DNA of 64,000 bases. Source: Chaunax sp. Z400. Lineage: Eukaryota > Chordata > Actinopteri > Lophiiformes > Chaunacidae. The notes under the pieces were generated by a model. The model was not told the DNA's origin. It was given only the letters and a program-made list of their open reading frames with translations, and ran no database searches. Position 1 is the stretch's first letter; the number at the start of each line of letters is the position of its first letter. Below are positions 50,701 through 63,310 of the stretch, piece after piece. Made by a program: the position numbers and the translations under genes. The stretch covers positions 12,867,908 through 12,931,907 of the forward strand of contig CM075192.1 in the NCBI GenBank assembly GCA_037577475.1, in the 5' to 3' direction.

Positions 50701-51689
50701 GCTATTCATCACAATTACTCTGAAAAGCAGCACCCAAAAGATGCAAGATGTCTTTGCACACTTACAATATGATATTATGCATCAACGTTTCAAAAAGGTT
50801 TCATCCCAAGAAGAAAATTGGTTTTTAAGGTTAAAATGCATGAAAATAGCAGGTCTGTTAGAAAAAAACCTTCATTCTTGTGACTTTTCAGTACAGGTAG
50901 GAACTGGTGTGAGTTTTTGCGTTAAGATGCTAGAAGATTATAGTTCTGTCCTGCTTTTAGTAAAGCAATAGGAGATGGGTTGGTTTTTTTCCCCCAGAGG
51001 TGTCTGAAATTGGATGGGATTTCTGCCATCCTGTATTGGTGATAGGTTAGTTTTAAAATGGTAGATGATAGCTCTTTGGAACTGGTGATTTTTTTTTTTC
51101 CATGTGTGTTTGGGAAGCAGGATGGTTTTGTCTGAGCCAGAGATGAGAGATTAGTATTCATTGAAGACTGAGAGGAATCCCTGCTCCTTTCTCCTGTTGC
51201 TCGAGCGTCGCAACAGATGGAGGGGAGGGTTGATGTGGCCAGATTAATGCTGTCATCTGGTTTGAGGTGTAACCTGGCCTTACAGGCTTCAGGGGCTGGT
51301 TATGTGAAGCTAAAGAAGGTCCCTCAGGTCAATCCTGCGGTGGTGAAATAACTCACTGGCACAGGCTGTCCCTATTCTTCCCTACAGATTAAAACTGCAT
51401 TACTTATTATTATCCGTTACTGAGGACTTTTCCTTAATATTTTACGACTTTGGGATTATAAAGTTCTGTTTATGAACGGTTTTAAGGTTTTTAAGTTAAC
51501 ACATCTTAGCCAAAGCGATATATAGTATGCATGTAGTTCACTTTTTACCTATAAATGGCACTCAAAAGCCAGTCTAAATAATATCACATATGCATGCTAT
51601 AGCAGCATGCCTCTATGGATCAGGCTGAAATATATCAACAACTAGTGAATGAGTTGCTTGTATAGTGATTTGTGTTCTCCATCTCCTAT

Positions 51690-52300
51690 TAACTTTGGTG
51701 ATCCAGTTTGTTTCCCTCTAGCAACAACATGAGGATGATATCCGTGGTTCGGACTGAAATCAGCTGCAGATATTCAGGGTCTCTAGTTTTAGATTTTATT
51801 TTATTTGAATTAATGTTTATTCCCCGACTTTTTCTATGGTGCCATCAGTAAGGTGACAAATGTCTGACAACTATGAAAGAGAGTTTCTATAAAAATTTGG
51901 GTGAATCAAATCAACTGACTTTTTCTCTTGCACCACCATGAGATTAACATTTTCCAACCTCTACAGCATGACATTTGGTACAGACATTCATGGTCCCTAG
52001 AGGATGAATTGAATTGTAAGAATCCAGATTTTTTTTTTCTCTCTAGAGTAATCATCAGATCGTAAATGTCCAGACACCTCCAGAACTAATGACACTCCCA
52101 TCAACCTTGACTGTGCTTTATGTCTGCTAAATATATTATACCTACTAGCATCAACATGCTGGCATTGTCATTATGTTAACATGTTGGTGTCAACATTCAG
52201 CTCAAAGCTCCTGTGTGCTTTCATACAGCTTCACAGAGCTGCTAGTGTGGGTGGAGACTCTAACTGGCTTTATGGCTGCAGGCAGCATCATAATAGTCCA
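51690..52300. repeat. Teleost interspersed repeat, long copy
   Basis: 'acatttggtacagacattca', 'tggtccctagaggatgaatt', 'cttgcaccaccatgagatta', 'gttaacatgttggtgtcaac', 'attcagctcaaagctcctgt' and 'cacagagctgctagtgtggg' follow the order of a very common fish repeat. It shares family with the 35.8-36.1 kb copy. Confidence 0.7.
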
Positions 52301-52344
52301 GATTTCAAACAGTGATACGAATTCATATTGGGGAGAAAAAACTC

Positions 52345-52490
52345 TGCAAGGGGGTGCACAGAGAGCAACTTCCTCTTCACTGTCAACAAAACCAAACAGC
52401 TGGTCATTGATTTTAGGAAAAAGTAGCCCTGTGTCCATCAGACATTTTAGGGTCCTGGGAATAGAAGAAGTGTTGTCAAAGAATTGAAAC
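52345..52490 (+). mobile_element. LINE reverse transcriptase fragment
   Basis: One frame reads ESNFLFTVNKTKQLVIDFRK, resembling the LxVNxxKTKELVVDFR block of Rex1/L2/CR1-type reverse transcriptases; the following 'gggtcctgggaata' resembles the start of the FLGI/V block. Short, broken and isolated. Confidence 0.5.
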
Positions 52491-54139
52491 GGTATTGTTT
52501 GACTGGAAGGCTCTGCAGTGGTTGATTAGACCTGATTTGGGAAACAATATGGGTTCTAGCTCCTGCTGTAGTGGGTCAGTCATAGGTCACATTAAATCAA
52601 AGATTTCTTGCGATTTCTTTTTGAGAGCAAAACCATTCAAATAGTCATTTGTGTGGATCCATACGATACACACTGTTTGACTGGAGATTTCTTTTATGGT
52701 ACAGGGTTATTTCAGGTGAAGCCTTGAAGGTATTGATTACTGATACCAATCACATCATACAGAGGTATAAATGTGAACAAAAACAGACCTCAGATTGCAT
52801 TGCATTACTTTTTATCCTATGTTGCAGTAATCTCTGTAGTAACCACGGTAACTGCAGTGATTCTTTTCTAGCAACAGTTAAAACTTTTGACTCAGTTGTC
52901 ATGTGTATCAGGTCTATTCATAATATTGTGATATAATTTTGATTTAAAAATGATTGATTGTGCTCGATTTAGTCTTTTTCCTCTTCTTGAACTCGAGTCA
53001 GAGTGCAGTGAGGTGACGTGGTGCAGAGGTGGAACTTGATTTGTTCTGTTAATTCTAAGCACTGATTGGTTCCTCATGGGGAGAAACCTCAAGAACCAAT
53101 TTAGAGAATGAGTTTTGAGAACATTTCCTAATTTCAAGAGTTTTAATGCTAAAAGTAAAACATGATGGTCCACAAACGTTTAGTTTTTTTCCAAATGTTT
53201 TTACATAAATAGTTTGATTATAATTTTATCATCATGATTTTCTTTGCTTTCCTCTTCTTCTTCTTCTCAACATTTATGTTACATCTAATCCTCCAGCCAC
53301 AGCGTTTGTTGTTTAAAAGCCCCCTCGTTTCGTTTTCCAGCCTTTACTCCTTATCGCAGCTGTAATCAATTTAGTTTGTGGATCAGATTTTCACTCTGTT
53401 TGGTCCCTTTGGTGGCGAGGCGATTGCCATTAGAATTAATACCTCGGCATGTTGAGACTCAGAATAGAAACAACCTCGCAAGCAGAATATAAGACCAAAC
53501 AGTGTTGTATAATCTCGGGGGGTATGTCAAACCCTGGAATAATTGGCTCCTTTGGATGACTGAGAATTGGAAGCCGGACAGAGTAATGACCTTACCATCA
53601 CTTGAAGCGAGGCGCCTGTGTGTAAGCCTCTCCAGATGACATTAGGATGGCCATTGAGGTTTGATAAGAGACATTTTCTCCTCAGCATCCTCACTACTGT
53701 TAGCCTTTCTGCAAGAACTGCAGTTCTGCCCAGGTGAGATTCATATTACAACATAAGTATTTTTGTACTTCTTCACCAACAAATTAAGGAGAAATTTTAT
53801 TGCATCATAATTTGCCAGTTAGTGAGGAACAGAACTATATCACACACTGTTCCTGTGTGTCCAGAGAATATGATCAAAACACAAATTGCACACAGGCTGC
53901 TGTGCAAGAGTTCAAATGAGAAGCTTTTAGATCAAATAAAGAAGGGATTTCTATTTGCATCAAACAGTGTTTTTCTTCATGGAAAGACAATTTACAGATT
54001 ATGTGAAAGCTGAAAATAAAATAATGAAATATAGTTCTAAATATTGATGCTGTCTCTGTTTCTCATGCTGTCACTGACACTCATTGCTCTGCCTGGGCTT
54101 CCCTTCCATTTAGGACCTGGATCAGTGGTTTCCCAAAAT

Positions 54140-54265
54140 GCAGGTCAAGATTCAAGCTGTTTGAATGGGATTAGCATCTACAATAGGGGTCCACAATTAG
54201 CAAGCCATCGGCCAAATCCAGAGCACGAGAGGACTCTATCCGGACCACAAAGCCTTTTGTCATAA
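54140..54265 (+). repeat. hAT-like terminal fragment
   Basis: 'ggggtccacaattagcaagc', 'catcggccaaatccagagca' and 'atccggaccacaaagcc' parallel 56759-56830, the start of the hAT relic described there. Confidence 0.5.
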
Positions 54266-55499
54266 CGGGGAAAAAAAGATAGATGGCCAAGATGCATCTG
54301 TACGCAGCAGGTCGGCGCTATCCATAAGGATAGCAGATTTACATCTAAAAGTTAGACTTAGACCCGAACCAAGATCCTGCATTTAATCTATCTTGGTGGA
54401 GATATCTCGCTCGGGAATCAGGCCAGGCTAAGAGTCGCCCCCCCATAAACCTGCTGTACCCAGCATCTTTCTCGCCCATGCCCACTCTCTCGTCAAAACT
54501 CTGAACAATATGAGATGGCGGATTTAGATTGAGCATTTTATGATCGACATTTAAATCTGCAGGTGGCTGCACTTTTACTTTCATACTTTCTAAAACTGTC
54601 ACTATGTCCTCACAGTAGTACATGGGACAGATAATCTGTGAAAAAGTCTGACTCCTACAGTAATAGCCCCGCCTACTGCTCCTAATGCCATTTGCAAGAA
54701 TCCACCATGCCTGGATCTAAACCACCAATCAGAGCCTGGAGGTGGCATCTGGTGCAGTCCAAAGCCTCCAAAGCTCCTCCCCACCGAGGAGGCTGCTGTG
54801 CTTAACTGGGTGAGAAAAAACAGTAATTCACAAATGTTCATGGTATGATTACCATCAAATATTATACCATGGTATACCATGAAACCAGTAACCGCTGCAC
54901 CCTTTCCACCTTCCTCTGGAACATGATGAAGGGATGAGTGGCCAGTCATTATTGTGCCCTATCAGGTACTTCACGGTGTATCTTCAAAAGACAAAGAAGA
55001 AAAAGTCGGGGGGGGGGAAGCATTCATTCATTTGGTTGTGGAGGGCTATACAAACCTCATGGGCCTTATGGTGAAGTGCCCGTCTTAGATTTCCACGGAG
55101 GCCTCTTGTCAGCACCGTTCAACTTCATCAGGTTTTACTTCATGATCATAGAAGTCAGAGCCATTCTCTGAGCTTATACTTGGTTTAATGCAGCAGGACT
55201 GCTGAACATGGCATCCCTCTGTGACCAAGGCTCTTGCAATAAAGGACCTTGGCTAGGACCTTTATTTTTATTTTTTTTTAAATCTAGCCTTGCAGTCTTG
55301 CAGGCTTGGTGACCTTGCACCCATTTAATGCTGGCTGTAGAGGCTGGTGTGGCATCTTGCACCTAGACCATGAGTGTGTACATCGTGTATAACTGAACAT
55401 GCCTCCTTTCATTTGGAAGCGCATGGATGAGCACCCTGGTGACAGTGCCTGTTCATTCAACTTCCATCTCAGGCCCCTGTATTAGCAGCTGTTTCTGCT

Positions 55500-55800
55500 T
55501 GGTTTCCTTGCAGTGTGTCTTAGAGTCCCTGTACATGTGGAATATATGCCTGTGTGGATACAGTGAAACCTTTGTTCTCCATGTGACGAGACTATGTCTC
55601 CAGCTCCAAAATGTGTCCCAATTAAGGTTGACCAGAATTACCATGCACACATCATCCTCATATAACCACGTGCTGCTAATCAGTGCATGGTGTGTTTTAT
55701 CCACTTCCGCTGCCCCTGTGGAGTCAGCCCCTGTACATATTGAATATGTACCTGTGTGGAGAGATAGTGTATTCACTCAGAGAACATAGGTTACAATGTA
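55500..55800. repeat. Direct repeat of a CCTGTACAT..CCTGTGTGGA motif
   Basis: 'tccctgtacatgtggaatat' plus 'atgcctgtgtggatacagtg' at about 55527-55564 recurs as 'cccctgtacatattgaatat' plus 'gtacctgtgtggagagatag' at about 55729-55768. The second copy runs into 'agagaacataggttacaatg', a phrase I know from fish satellite-like repeats. Two units of a roughly 200-bp repeat. Confidence 0.6.
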
Positions 55801-56744
55801 ACTGAACAATATTTTACCCTTATTTAATACAGGTAAATATAAAGCCTACAGAAATAGCACATGTTGAATATTGTTTTTAACAGAAGCCATGTATAAATAG
55901 ACATGGCTCCATTTTTAATCCACTGCACTGACTTTAGCACCATCCAACTCAGCCTTTTGAAACAGACAATTTGCATAAACAGTCACTGCATGGCAAAACT
56001 GTTTCAGTCATCAGTTTTCTACCCAATCTGAAAATATGAGTGTTTTTTTATTTTCATTTTGTAGCCCCGAAAATAAATGAGCCTACCATGTATCTAAAAA
56101 CGTGAACTGCTTGTGAAGCACTCTCCTATCTATCTATCCGCAAAGTTTCCGGAGGTGTTCATGCATTAAATTTCATATATTAGGATATTATCGAGCAAGT
56201 CTTACCTTATGTGTTTATTTTTTATTTTTTATTTTTTTTCAGGAGCAAAATATTCTCATTTCTGTTTCCAGGCCACAGGTTGGTTGGTCCTCTAAATTGA
56301 TCTGGTACCACACAGCTGCTTCTAAGAAACCTGCTCAGACCTGATAAGCCCAGTAACCATGGCACCTTTACCAGCAAAGCTCAGACATCAAATATGCTTA
56401 TAATTTTACTCAGGAAGGTGAAGTCATACATTTTCTCTACAATCAAACCTCCTACTAAAATGTAGTTTATTTTTAAACTGGCGAGATATCTGAGAAAGGA
56501 GTCCTCCATGAAAACTGCACGTTGCTGTCAACAGTATAGCTACACTGTTATATTCAGCCTGTCTATTCCCTACAGTCAAGATGTTTGAAGACATTTCCTT
56601 GATGGTGAAACGGAATAAGCATTTAGCATCTCAGTCTCCACAACATATGTCTAGTTTCAGTGTTGTCAAAAAAAAAAGCATTCTTGAAGGTGACCATTTA
56701 ATTTCTGTATGTATAAACTTTCTGTAAAACTTACCAAGACTATC

Positions 56745-57500
56745 TAACATCTTGATCAGGGGGTCATCAACTAGCGACCCGTGGGCCAAATTTGGATTGT
56801 GAGAGGCTTCTATCTGGACCATGAAGCCTGTTGAGATAACAGGAGTAAAGATAGAACGCCTATTTCTAACCACTTTATCATCGTCTATCATTAGCTGTTA
56901 CTGTATTATCCATCAGACTGTGCTCCACTCTTGCAGAAGAGTATGAAGAGGTTATCAAAACAGTATTAAAACTTTGTCATAGTGTCCTCTTCTCGTCAGC
57001 ATCGCCGCCTTCAAGAATTCCTAACAGAAGCTGATGCAAAGTCAAATGAAGTACTGCTGCACTGCAATGTTAGATGGGCAAAGTTAGGGTGCTAGCACCA
57101 ACAGAAGAATCATCTGACCAGACAGTTTGCTCAGTCTTTTGAAGATGAGGGAAAACTGATATTATGGCCTTCCTGGTTGACATGACTTCACACCTAAATG
57201 ACCTCAACATAAAATTACAAGACTGTCCACATCAGCACAAATTGTTTTGTTTTTTTCTTCTTCCATCTATGATCTTGGACTCAAGCTTTCCGAAGCGTAA
57301 GTCAAAAACTGTTGACAATTTTTTTCCGATGCACTGGAGAGGTACCTTTTTCATATTTTGGGAAATTTTACCATTTTATTTATTTTTTCTAATTTTGAAA
57401 ATGGAACTTTTTCTCAGATATGAAACTAATAAGACCTTAAATGAACAGGGACAACTTATTGATTCCACATCACCCAGTCTTAAAACTTCAAGTTAGTTTT
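56745..57500 (+). pseudogene. hAT-superfamily transposase relic
   Basis: The left part has the 'caactagcgacccgtgggcc' / 'ccaaatttggattgtgagag' terminal phrase. About 56990-57240 translates in shifting frames to FKEFLTEADAKSNEVLLHC-like and NVRW, followed by FLVDMTSHLNDLNIKLQ (about 57170-57220). These are the LHC..RW and FLxDxxxHLNxLNxxLQG landmarks of hAT transposases related to ZBED and GTF2IRD2-type proteins. Frames are broken and the zinc-finger and dimerisation ends are not visible. A domesticated gene is unlikely because no continuous frame exists. Confidence 0.65.
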
Positions 57501-59929
57501 CTATGTTATGAAAAACATACTGTAGGCGGGGATTTGAGTATTTCATGGTTGTATTTTATGCTGACTAAATATGGAGTAGGCTCTTAATTGTTTCTTCCTG
57601 ATTATATATGACTAAGGATATATCCCTAAATACCAGTAAAGTTCTCTGTACAAGAGGATCCGGGCATATGGGATCATAGCTGTGTCCCTCAGTCATTTCC
57701 AGTTCAGTAATAGGTTTTTGTCTATGCTCAGTGAAATCCACCTGTGGCAGTGGATCCTGAGTGTTTCATGCTTGTTATCTTCTATGTAATTCTATTACAT
57801 ACAGTGTAATTATTGTGATGTACACTGTAATAGCTGACAGTACAATATTCTTCCTCTTATGCTTTGCTGATGTTTCCTGCTACTTATCACACCACTAAGC
57901 ACCACTTCACCTGAGATGGTATTTCAGTAATGGTAGCTACTAAAGTCATTTTAGACACTTTTTTTTTCATTGTTTAACTATTTATCTCTACTTACTCGTC
58001 CGTGTGTTGCTTTAACAACAGATTTACCCTTTGAGGGATTATTTTACCTTTTAATGTTCCTTGTTCTCCCTGAATTATGTTATTGTTCTTGTTGTGAGTA
58101 GCTTGGTCATTATTGCACTGAAACATTTTCCTGCCGTCTTTTGACCGATAAACCATACAGCTTTTAACAGCTCTGCTTTGAGAATAGTCCAGCATTGTCT
58201 TTTGCTACAAATAATTACCACAGACAAAAATACCTCTTTTTGTCCTTCAAATTGCCAGTGCTCTATTTTCATAATGTAGCAAGTTACATGCAGTTTTTGA
58301 TTAATCAGTGATTCAGACAAATACTGCTGGTTTTGTTGCATGTAAGACTGTATTCCATTACTCTGCTGGTCTCCATCCTCCACACTGAAAGTGGTTGATT
58401 ATCCAAAAGTAGAACAAAGTACAGACAGAGTTCCTGCTGTTTTCAGAAAACCCCTGTGTGGAGATTGTGCATTTAGATTTTCTAATCAGTGCAGTTGTTC
58501 GTCCTCCCTGATTTGAAATGAGAAAATTATTGGAAATGCTGCAGTTTTAAAGGAGATTTCCCTGCAATATAATAATAGATGTTTTTCTTAGCTGACGTGC
58601 TCATTAAGGCAGGGCTGTGTCTAGAAGGGGGGCCTGGGGTGGCACTGGCTACCAAGAAATCTTACTAGGATCCCAAATGCCATTCCGTTATCTTTAAGTA
58701 TGATTGGCTATCTGCCCAGTGAGAGAATTCTGGCTACTTTTGGAGTCTGTTTTTCAGATTGTCAGAGTTTGGAAGCTTTATGTTATTTGTTTTGTTGTTT
58801 TGGTCTCACTGTTGTGTTGTCTTTATCTTTTATTTGCTCTTATTATTGTTAACGGCTTTGGATAAAAGCAATCAACTAAATTAATGTAATTTAGGAATAA
58901 ATGTAAACACAATGCTGCCAATCAAAGTAAATGAGAAATAGTCATAGTTCTCTTCTTTGTGTGCCATCTTAGTCAAAAAAAAGTGTGGACATGCCCCTGC
59001 ATTAATACGACCTGCATCAGTAGATAGGTCAAGAATTGCTTTCACTTTTATTACTGACTCTTTAAAGCCAGTTGTTTAAACATGGCTTGTTTGTCAGCTC
59101 ACCAGTTTTTTTGTCTTGATTTTCTTTTTTTAATTAATGTGTCAAACAGCTCTGTGGATTGCCAATCTACTTATAGAAGACAATATACTGCAGAGGACAA
59201 GGTAATCACAGCCAATCAGGAGATCTGTTTCACATGTGATGGAAGAAATAAAAGTTAAAGCAGTAAAATGAAGCTACAACTTGCTCTGTCCAAAAATGAA
59301 TATTAGAAATATAGCAGTATGCAGTACATGTGTATTTATACTTCTTTTGTGAGAGTTGGGTGGGCTAAGCAGACATCAGGAGTTTACAAACTCTGTATGA
59401 AGCTTTATACCCATGGGAGCTCGCTTCTCTTCCTAGGAGACACTTTTCAGCAGCCACAGTCTTTGTGGTCAGATAAGCTGCATTTTTTATATTTGCAACA
59501 CCTGAAATATCAACCAGCGGTTTTACTCAGTAAAATATTATCGATTTAGTCCCAAATCAAATTCAACCTAAAATTCAAGAGCAAATGTTGTATTTGATCT
59601 GTATGCTGGCGCACTATCCTAATAAAAAATAAGTAAAAATAAAGACATAATGTAAAAAAAAAATCTGAAATAGATTTTTTAAAATATTCTTTTTACACTG
59701 ATTTTGAAATTACCGCTTTTTTGTGCATTGTTTTTCTCTTGCTCAGCATAGTAGTAGATTGTGAGATTGTGATATTTATCACACCTTGGAGAATATCTAT
59801 CGCCTTCCCTTTAACGCACACCTCCACTTCCACCAGAGAAGCTGTCTGTCTGTCTTTGACCATCAAGCCCATTATTACCAATCAGATGGTTCTGTGGGCG
59901 GGACACTGAATGATACAACAGAGTGATGA

Positions 59930-60140
59930 GCATGGATGTACGATTAGAGCTCGTATAAAACCTGCGTGAATAAATAAAATAGACTACAGTACTTATAATA
60001 CATCGATGGTATCGATACATCAGATTAGCACAATTTTAAAAACTTTAATCTTAAACTGTTTTACTTTTTGCTGATCCAAACAATTATCTAAACGATGACT
60101 CAAAACCGTGATTTTTGTGATTTGTTGCACCCCTAGTTGA
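59930..60140. repeat. Degenerate hAT-like terminal repeat
   Basis: 'aaaccgtgatttttgtgatt' plus 'tgttgcacccctag' is a phrase typical of hAT-like element ends in fish. The left boundary is unclear. Confidence 0.4.
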
Positions 60141-61004
60141 TATGATTTCATACAACATTGATTATCTAGTATCTACAGTGTAGTCTGATTATAAACTTAT
60201 TGAAAATATCACAACCAGGTACTGACGTGTTCATGAGCAGCTTTTTCTCTCTATTACAATGCAGTTGTCGCCCATATCAAAGGACAGTGGTCATGTTATG
60301 GTGACTTCTTTGTCGTCTCCCTCCCTGCTAAAGCCATCCTGGGCTGATAATAAGATTAGAGCATAGAGAGGCAGCTTAGCGGCCTGGCCTAAGAAACAGT
60401 GATCGTTTATCTGTGAGGCTGCTGCAGATAGACATGACTGGGGAAAGGGAGCAGAGAGAGGGTGGGAGGCTGTTAAGGTTAAAGGCCATCAGGCACCATT
60501 CAGTCACTGCACAAATGTGTCTATAAAATCACAGTGTGCCTGGCCTTAATTGCTGAGTGTGAGTGCTGACATTTATCCTCAGAAACACCTCACTGCACAC
60601 ATACACATGTAACATTGAGCGATTCACTTGAATAAAATATATAAATAAACATGCTTTATTTTATGTGCATACAAGCACTCCATTTATGTCTTCATCCATA
60701 ATCACCTGCTCCACAACAAACATAACTTTAGCCTCCATCCGTGTCCTCATCCATCCAAACTAATCAATGCTCTGTTGGACTGTGGCAGAATTAAAAGCTT
60801 AACCCCTTTGCTGCCAACTGTCAGCACAGATCTTAATAGAAGGAGCCATTTGGTGAAAGCACTTTAATATGTATTGTAAAGCATAAGGCAGCATAACAGT
60901 ACCGAAAAACTATGCTCATTCAGCTTCCAACTCCTGATGTAGAAGTTTAATTTACAGCTAAGGTTTGAAAAAATGATAAATTAAAATATATACAAGAGAG
61001 CTCG

Positions 61005-61220
61005 GAGAGTGCAAACCTCTGCAAAGACCCTTTACAAAATTCCCAGATCCAGATCCAGATCCTGATCATCACCAAAATCAATCTCACCTCTAGGATATGC
61101 AAGGGTCGATCTTTGGTGAAAAATTCATGCAAATCCGTCCCATTAGTTTTTGTGTAATCCTGCTAACAACAAAACAAACAAACCGAATCGATCACATGAC
61201 CTCCTTGGCAGAGGTAAAAA
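61005..61220. repeat. Teleost repeat ending in ACCTCCTTGGCAGAGGTAA
   Basis: 'gagtgcaaacctctgcaaag', a (CAGATC)n patch, 'attagtttttgtgtaatcct', 'gctaacaacaaaacaaac' and 'gacctccttggcagaggtaa' form the known order of a widespread fish LINE-associated 3' end. The terminal CCTCTGC..GCAGAGG blocks are mutually inverted. Confidence 0.75.
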
Positions 61221-61502
61221 TCAACATTTATAACCACAAATGAATAAGAATGTAATATTCTTAATGCAATTTGTGGCTGAACTTCAATTTCCCTGTGGCA
61301 CACCTTCCTCTTCTAAACAAATCTGTAATGGAGCTCACCACAGGAGCCTGGTGCCTTCATCACTCAGCTCCCTGATGAACACCATGACCAAGCAGTGACT
61401 CATGAGCATTGTGGGATTTTAGTGATCTGGATGAAGTGGCTCCAAAAGCTCCATTCAAGCTCATTCAAACAGATATCAATATTTCTCTTTGGAGATCTAT
61501 TA

Positions 61503-61512
<10 letters not shown>

Positions 61513-61533
<21 letters not shown>
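61513..61533. repeat. (CT)n microsatellite
   Basis: About ten uninterrupted CT units. Confidence 0.9.
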
Positions 61534-61683
61534 GTGTTTATATGTATTCTGCCATTTTATACATCAAATAATAAATTCAGGAAATAATCTGCAGATTGAT
61601 TGATGATGAAAATTATTAGTTCAGGAAGAACAAATCATATATGCTTTAGATGACTCATAACCACAAGGAAGAATACACTAATC

Positions 61684-61703
61684 ATATATATATATATATA
61701 TAT
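61684..61703. repeat. (AT)10 microsatellite
   Basis: Alternating AT run before a T-tract. Confidence 0.9.
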
Positions 61704-63144
61704 TTGTTTTTTTTCCCATATTCACTCAGCCCATTTCTCTCCGGGCCTCCTCCTCAGAGTAAATGCCGCTGTTGCCATACCGACACCTGTTTCTAATCTA
61801 TCAATTTATCGCAGTGAAAAGTAAAGTAGCTCAAGAGGATTACACAAAACAAATCTCTTTCATTTGTCTTTGACCATTACATGGAGACACCACACAGTCA
61901 GTCTCAAGGGAGGAACTGCTCTCTATCTAATCCCAACACAGAGGCATGGTTTATAATGCATTCATAAGCAGACCCTCGAGAGGCCTTAAAAGCCTCTCCA
62001 GCTTAATCTATCATGTCAGGGTGTGGGAGCCATCGGATCCTGTTTTACACTTTGATATAATGCATGTTGATTTCAGTCCTCTCACCTCTCTTAAATTACT
62101 TCTGCTCTCTCTTATCTGCTCTGTGAGTAGATGTGTTTATCGGGTACTGTTTAATTAGATTGGAAATAATAACAGTGACAAATAGGTTGAATACTAAATT
62201 ATATGGTCCATCATGTCTCTGCATTGTGTGTTTCTGAGTATATGTGTTACTTATTTTGAATCTGACTGTGGCTGTATAAAAACCTCTTTCTCTCACTGTC
62301 GGCTTTTTTTACTTGATACGGTAACTCAGTCCGGCTCTCGCTCACACACTTGTTATCATTCTGTGAGAGAAATCTGCTCTCCAGTCTGCTGTCGATTTAA
62401 AGGAAATGTCCTTTTTTTAAAACATTTTACCTCAACACTTAATTCTGAGACCTGTGAACATGATATCACTTCAGAAGAGTCCAACACGGCAAAGAACGAT
62501 GACCAGGATGTAAGCAAACTTGTCCGTACGACTTTATTATAGGTAAAGGATAAATTGGAAAGAATAATCAGCACATCTATTTCTTGAGCCAGGTGCATAA
62601 GGGAAAAGTAGATCCCCAACACTGTCTAACTTGCACAATGACATTTATTTGCATTCGAAATTTTCATCCAATGTCTCCATTGTTGTGGGTTTTTCTGGAT
62701 GCAAAGGCCTCTGGGAATCCTTTTGTTCCTCAGGTGCTCGTTCAAAGTTGAGCCATGAATGATAAGGCGCCCCTCTTTTAAATACAGTCTGTCCAAATGA
62801 TCTGACATGTCATGTTGTAGTCCTGGTCCTTATAGATGCACTTTAACTACTATTACTAACTTTTTACTTTACACGAAATGATGTTTTACTGATTCTAGAT
62901 CTAATCAATAAAGTTTGTGAATAAAATGCTGTGATAGGTATAATTGTGAGGGAAAAAAAGACTTAATTTGTGGGGGGGGGGAATTCATTTTCTTTTAGTT
63001 GAATATAAAATATTTGAGTTGTGCCACATTCGTGTTTACTGAAACATAATTCTGAATGTTAATCTGCTCTTACCGAAATTACGCTGAAACTGAATAAAGG
63101 CATCAGGCAGCTTTTTGCAGCATATTGAATTTGGTGACTGTCCT

Positions 63145-63310
63145 TCAACCGCAGACCATGAGTTTAAGCTCCTGTGTCAAACATCCTTCAACACGACACT
63201 GAATCTTTGCAGGCTGGGGGGCTGCTCTCCTGTTACTAACCCTACACTTAGGCCTTGCTGTGTAAAGTGAATTTCCCTACAGGGATCAATAAAGTGTCAC
63301 ATTATCACGA
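63145..63310 (+). mobile_element. Degenerate tRNA-SINE body and tail
   Basis: 'catccttcaacacgacactg' matches the 'tatccttgagcaagacactg' body of the SINE at 40 kb, and 'aagtgaatttccctacaggg' plus 'atcaataaagt' is a standard SINE/LINE 3' end. The tRNA-like head is missing or unreadable. Confidence 0.6.

Noticed and set aside
51690..52300. Repeated AACATG/TTAACATG blocks as a CRISPR-like array
   Set aside because: No regular repeat-spacer spacing; the order of phrases matches a known type of fish interspersed repeat.
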